6,654 nt of DNA from an uncultured Ruminococcus sp. (lineage in GTDB: Bacteria; Bacillota; Clostridia; Oscillospirales; Acutalibacteraceae): positions 1 to 6,654 of the forward strand of contig CAMGGF010000073.1 of NCBI GenBank assembly GCA_946055445.1, given 5' to 3'. The translations under genes were made by a program, and so were the position numbers. The notes under the pieces are model-generated. The model was given only the letters and a program-made list of their open reading frames with translations. It made no database searches and was not told the DNA's origin. Positions 4,596-6,654 of this stretch are shown one piece after another. Within the stretch, counting starts at the first letter, position 1, and each line of letters begins with the position of its first letter.

Positions 4596-6272
4596 ATGTT
4601 TACTTTACAATCAGCATTTCGGAAAAACGGAACTTTATGCGAAACCACGCAATTTGACAATGACGCATTCGCGCTCACCCTAACCCAAACCGACGGGGAA
4701 ATATGCGCGGTATTGACCGCGAAAACGGATTTGGATTTTTCGTCCCTTTCCCTTTCCTGCCCGATGGATTTTGCGGCAGATGATTTGTTTTTTGCCAACG
4801 GCTACCAATCGTGGACAACCTCGCGCGAATACGGCAAATCGGACACCGCCCCCACGGTAACGCGCCTTGCGCACATTTCGCGCTTGACCACGGAGTTAGC
4901 CGCCATCTCGGGCGACCATCTTTTTGCCCCCGCAGGCGGCAAAGGCGTATTTCATTCGTACACCTATTGCTATTTCCGTAAACGCGACAGCCGCGAAATC
5001 ACGCTGTATGGCTCCAAAAGCGAACGGCAGGGCTTTACGGTGTTTATTGCCGATATGCAAAACGGCGTGTTTACTTTACGAAAAGACATTGAAGGATTAC
5101 ATCTTAAAAGCGGGCAGGTCTATGCGGTGTTTCATATTGCCGAAATTTCCGGCGAATTTGACAGCGTTTTCGACCGCTATTTCTTCGACTTCGTTGGCGT
5201 ACAAAAGCCCGACATTCCGCGGCTTACCGGCTACACCTCGTGGTACAATTATTTTCAGAAGATCGACGAGCACATCATTTTGCGCGATTTGGCGGGACTT
5301 GACTGTGCCAAAGACGCGGTAAACATTTTTCAGGTGGATGACGGGTACGAGTCTGCCGTCGGCGACTGGCTTACCCCCGACTCCAAAAAATTTCCGCACG
5401 GTATGGGATATATTGCCGAGAAAATCCACGAAAAAGGCTACAAGGCGGGGCTGTGGTTGGCACCGTTTAACGCCCAGCGCAGTTCGCGGATTTTAAAAGA
5501 GCACCCCGATTGGGTGATTCGTGACAACCGCAACGGCAAGCCGTTGCTCGGCTGTGTCGGTTGGGGCGGCGCGTATACCTTTGACATTTACAACGCGGAA
5601 TTTCGCGCCTATTTAAAGAAAGTGTTTGACACGGTGCTTCTCGATTGGGGATTTGATTTGGTCAAACTCGATTTTCTATACAGCCAATGTATGCAGCCGC
5701 GTGCGGGCAAAACCCGCGGCGAGATTATGTGCGACGCGGTCGATTTGTTGCGTGAATTGTGTTATGACAAGCGCATTCTCGGCTGCGGCGTGCCGCTTGG
5801 TGCTTGTATGGGTATTTTTGACGCGTGCCGTATCGGCTGTGACGCAAACAAGGTATTCAAACCGCAAATCCCCAACAAACTCGGCGTCAATCCCGAAATC
5901 CCCTCGTCGCAAAACGCCATCAACAACGCGATTTTCCGCAATCATTTGGACGGCAGAGCGTTTGTCTGCGACCCCGATGTATTCTTTTTGCGCGACAACA
6001 ATTTGAAATACACTTTACAGCAAAAATTATTGCTTGGTAAGGTCAATGCCGTGTGCGGCAATGTGCTGTTTGTTTCGGACAATGCGGGTGACTATGACGC
6101 CGAGCGCGTTGCATATTTAAAAGACTTTTTCGCGGACAAAAAGTACAAGGTACTTTCAGCACAGTACGAGGACAGTGAGCGCATTCGCCTGCGTTTCTCG
6201 GAAAACGGTGCGGAAAAGGAACTGTATTTTAACATTTTGACCGGCGACGGCAATGTTGCGGAATGTTTATAA
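4596..6272 (+). CDS. GH36-type alpha-galactosidase
   Basis: This 558-residue protein resembles glycoside hydrolase family 36 (clan GH-D) retaining alpha-galactosidases, which release terminal alpha-galactose from melibiose, raffinose-type sugars or galactomannan. An N-terminal beta-rich region (1-200, with NGYQSW at 68-73) precedes a TIM barrel: TGYTSWYNYF (211-220), FQVDDGYES (245-253, Asp248-Asp249), GLWLAPF (285-291), VKLDF (356-360, Asp359 the likely nucleophile) and CRIGCD (411-416, Asp416 the likely acid/base). It is shorter than classical GH36 enzymes of 700 or more residues, and the C-terminal beta domain is reduced to about 50 residues. No signal peptide is seen, so it should act on imported oligosaccharides, yet no sugar transporter or regulator is in view. 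It lies 64 nt after the ribonuclease, beyond a hairpin, with no clear promoter of its own. Substrate is inferred from family only. Confidence 0.85.
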   Translation: MFTLQSAFRKNGTLCETTQFDNDAFALTLTQTDGEICAVLTAKTDLDFSSLSLSCPMDFAADDLFFANGYQSWTTSREYGKSDTAPTVTRLAHISRLTTELAAISGDHLFAPAGGKGVFHSYTYCYFRKRDSREITLYGSKSERQGFTVFIADMQNGVFTLRKDIEGLHLKSGQVYAVFHIAEISGEFDSVFDRYFFDFVGVQKPDIPRLTGYTSWYNYFQKIDEHIILRDLAGLDCAKDAVNIFQVDDGYESAVGDWLTPDSKKFPHGMGYIAEKIHEKGYKAGLWLAPFNAQRSSRILKEHPDWVIRDNRNGKPLLGCVGWGGAYTFDIYNAEFRAYLKKVFDTVLLDWGFDLVKLDFLYSQCMQPRAGKTRGEIMCDAVDLLRELCYDKRILGCGVPLGACMGIFDACRIGCDANKVFKPQIPNKLGVNPEIPSSQNAINNAIFRNHLDGRAFVCDPDVFFLRDNNLKYTLQQKLLLGKVNAVCGNVLFVSDNAGDYDAERVAYLKDFFADKKYKVLSAQYEDSERIRLRFSENGAEKELYFNILTGDGNVAECL

Positions 6273-6289
6273 ACAAGTAGGAGAACAAA

Positions 6290-6654
6290 ATGGAAATCAC
6301 AAAAACCCTTGCGGAAGAATTTAAGTTACAGCCGTGGCAGGTTACGGCGGTGGTGGGGCTGTATGACGAAGGCTGTACCGTCCCGTTTATTGCACGCTAC
6401 CGCAAAGAAGCGCACGGTGCACTGGATGACCAAACCATTCACAACCTGTTGGAACGGCTTGACTATTTGCGCAATTTCGATGCACGGCGGTCGGAAATCC
6501 GCACGGCAATTACGGATTTAGGGCAAATGACCGATGAAATTGAAACGGCGCTTGAAAATGCAAAAATCCTGTCGGAATTAGAGGATATTTACCGCCCGTT
6601 TCGCCCGAAACGCCGCACGCGCGCCACGGTTGCCAAAGAAAAAGGCTTGGAGCC
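6290..6654 (+). CDS. tex: Tex, RNA-binding transcription accessory protein (5' part only)
   Basis: The first 121 residues of a Tex-family protein are visible and the frame runs off the right edge. Diagnostic N-terminal motifs are TVPFIARYRKEAHGALDDQ (residues 30-48), LLERLDYLRNF (about 52-62), ELEDIYRPFRPKRRTRA (about 98-114) and AKEKGLEP (to 121). Full-length Tex proteins are about 720-780 residues with this helical N-terminal part, a YqgF-like nuclease fold, helix-hairpin-helix motifs and an S1 RNA-binding domain; those later domains lie outside the window. Tex binds nucleic acids and associates with transcription; its precise role is not fully settled. AGGAG (6279-6283) is 6 nt before the ATG. 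The gene starts 17 nt after the galactosidase stop, so the two are probably co-transcribed. Confidence 0.92.
   Translation, partial: MEITKTLAEEFKLQPWQVTAVVGLYDEGCTVPFIARYRKEAHGALDDQTIHNLLERLDYLRNFDARRSEIRTAITDLGQMTDEIETALENAKILSELEDIYRPFRPKRRTRATVAKEKGLE

Noticed and set aside
6140..6156. Inverted repeat AAAGTAC/GTACTTT within the alpha-galactosidase gene
   Set aside because: It is a short 7-bp repeat with a 3-nt loop inside coding sequence, explained by Lys-Tyr-Lys-Val-Leu codons, with no regulatory context.
1..6654. Search for CRISPR arrays, transposon ends, tRNA genes or phage genes
   Set aside because: No regularly spaced repeats, terminal inverted repeats flanking a transposase, tRNA-like folds or phage proteins were seen.

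Overview
The window looks like ordinary chromosomal DNA from a Gram-positive bacterium, most likely a Clostridia-type Firmicute. The pointers are strong AGGAGG-like ribosome binding sites before most genes, a textbook sigma-A promoter, tightly packed genes, and protein families common in that group (YhfI-like metallo-hydrolase, clostridial FliB-like methylase, Tex). The taxonomic call is an inference; there is no rRNA or marker gene here. Base composition looks even across the genes, and I see no mobile element, tRNA, rRNA or CRISPR array.

Layout. At the left edge (1-36) lies the first 12 codons of a leftward gene with a hydrophobic N-terminus. A divergent intergenic region (37-282) carries a perfect-consensus sigma-A promoter (TTGACA, 17 nt, TATAAT at 210-238) that drives a rightward three-gene operon: a leaderless PI-PLC X-domain-like phosphodiesterase (283-1182), a YhfI-like metallo-beta-lactamase-fold hydrolase overlapping it by 10 nt (1173-1862), and a cysteine-rich FliB-family lysine N-methylase-like protein 2 nt further on (1865-2818). 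A strong stem-loop terminator whose loop contains the last stop codon closes this unit (2805-2837).

An extended -10 promoter (2875-2905) starts a second rightward unit: a beta-CASP metallo-beta-lactamase-fold ribonuclease of the bacterial CPSF73-like type (2933-4531), a GH36-type alpha-galactosidase (4596-6272), and the 5' end of tex, an RNA-binding transcription accessory factor (from 6290, running off the right edge). A perfect 9-bp hairpin overlaps the ribonuclease stop codon (4530-4551), and no clear promoter lies between it and the glycosidase. The three genes may therefore be co-transcribed, with that hairpin as a partial terminator or processing site.

How they fit together. The second unit holds two RNA-metabolism proteins (beta-CASP nuclease and Tex) around a sugar hydrolase with no obvious link to them. 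The first unit joins a phosphodiesterase, a metallo-hydrolase and a putative protein methylase. That grouping is tightly coupled and has no obvious textbook pathway, so it is the best candidate here for an undescribed functional association. I see nothing that demonstrates a new system.
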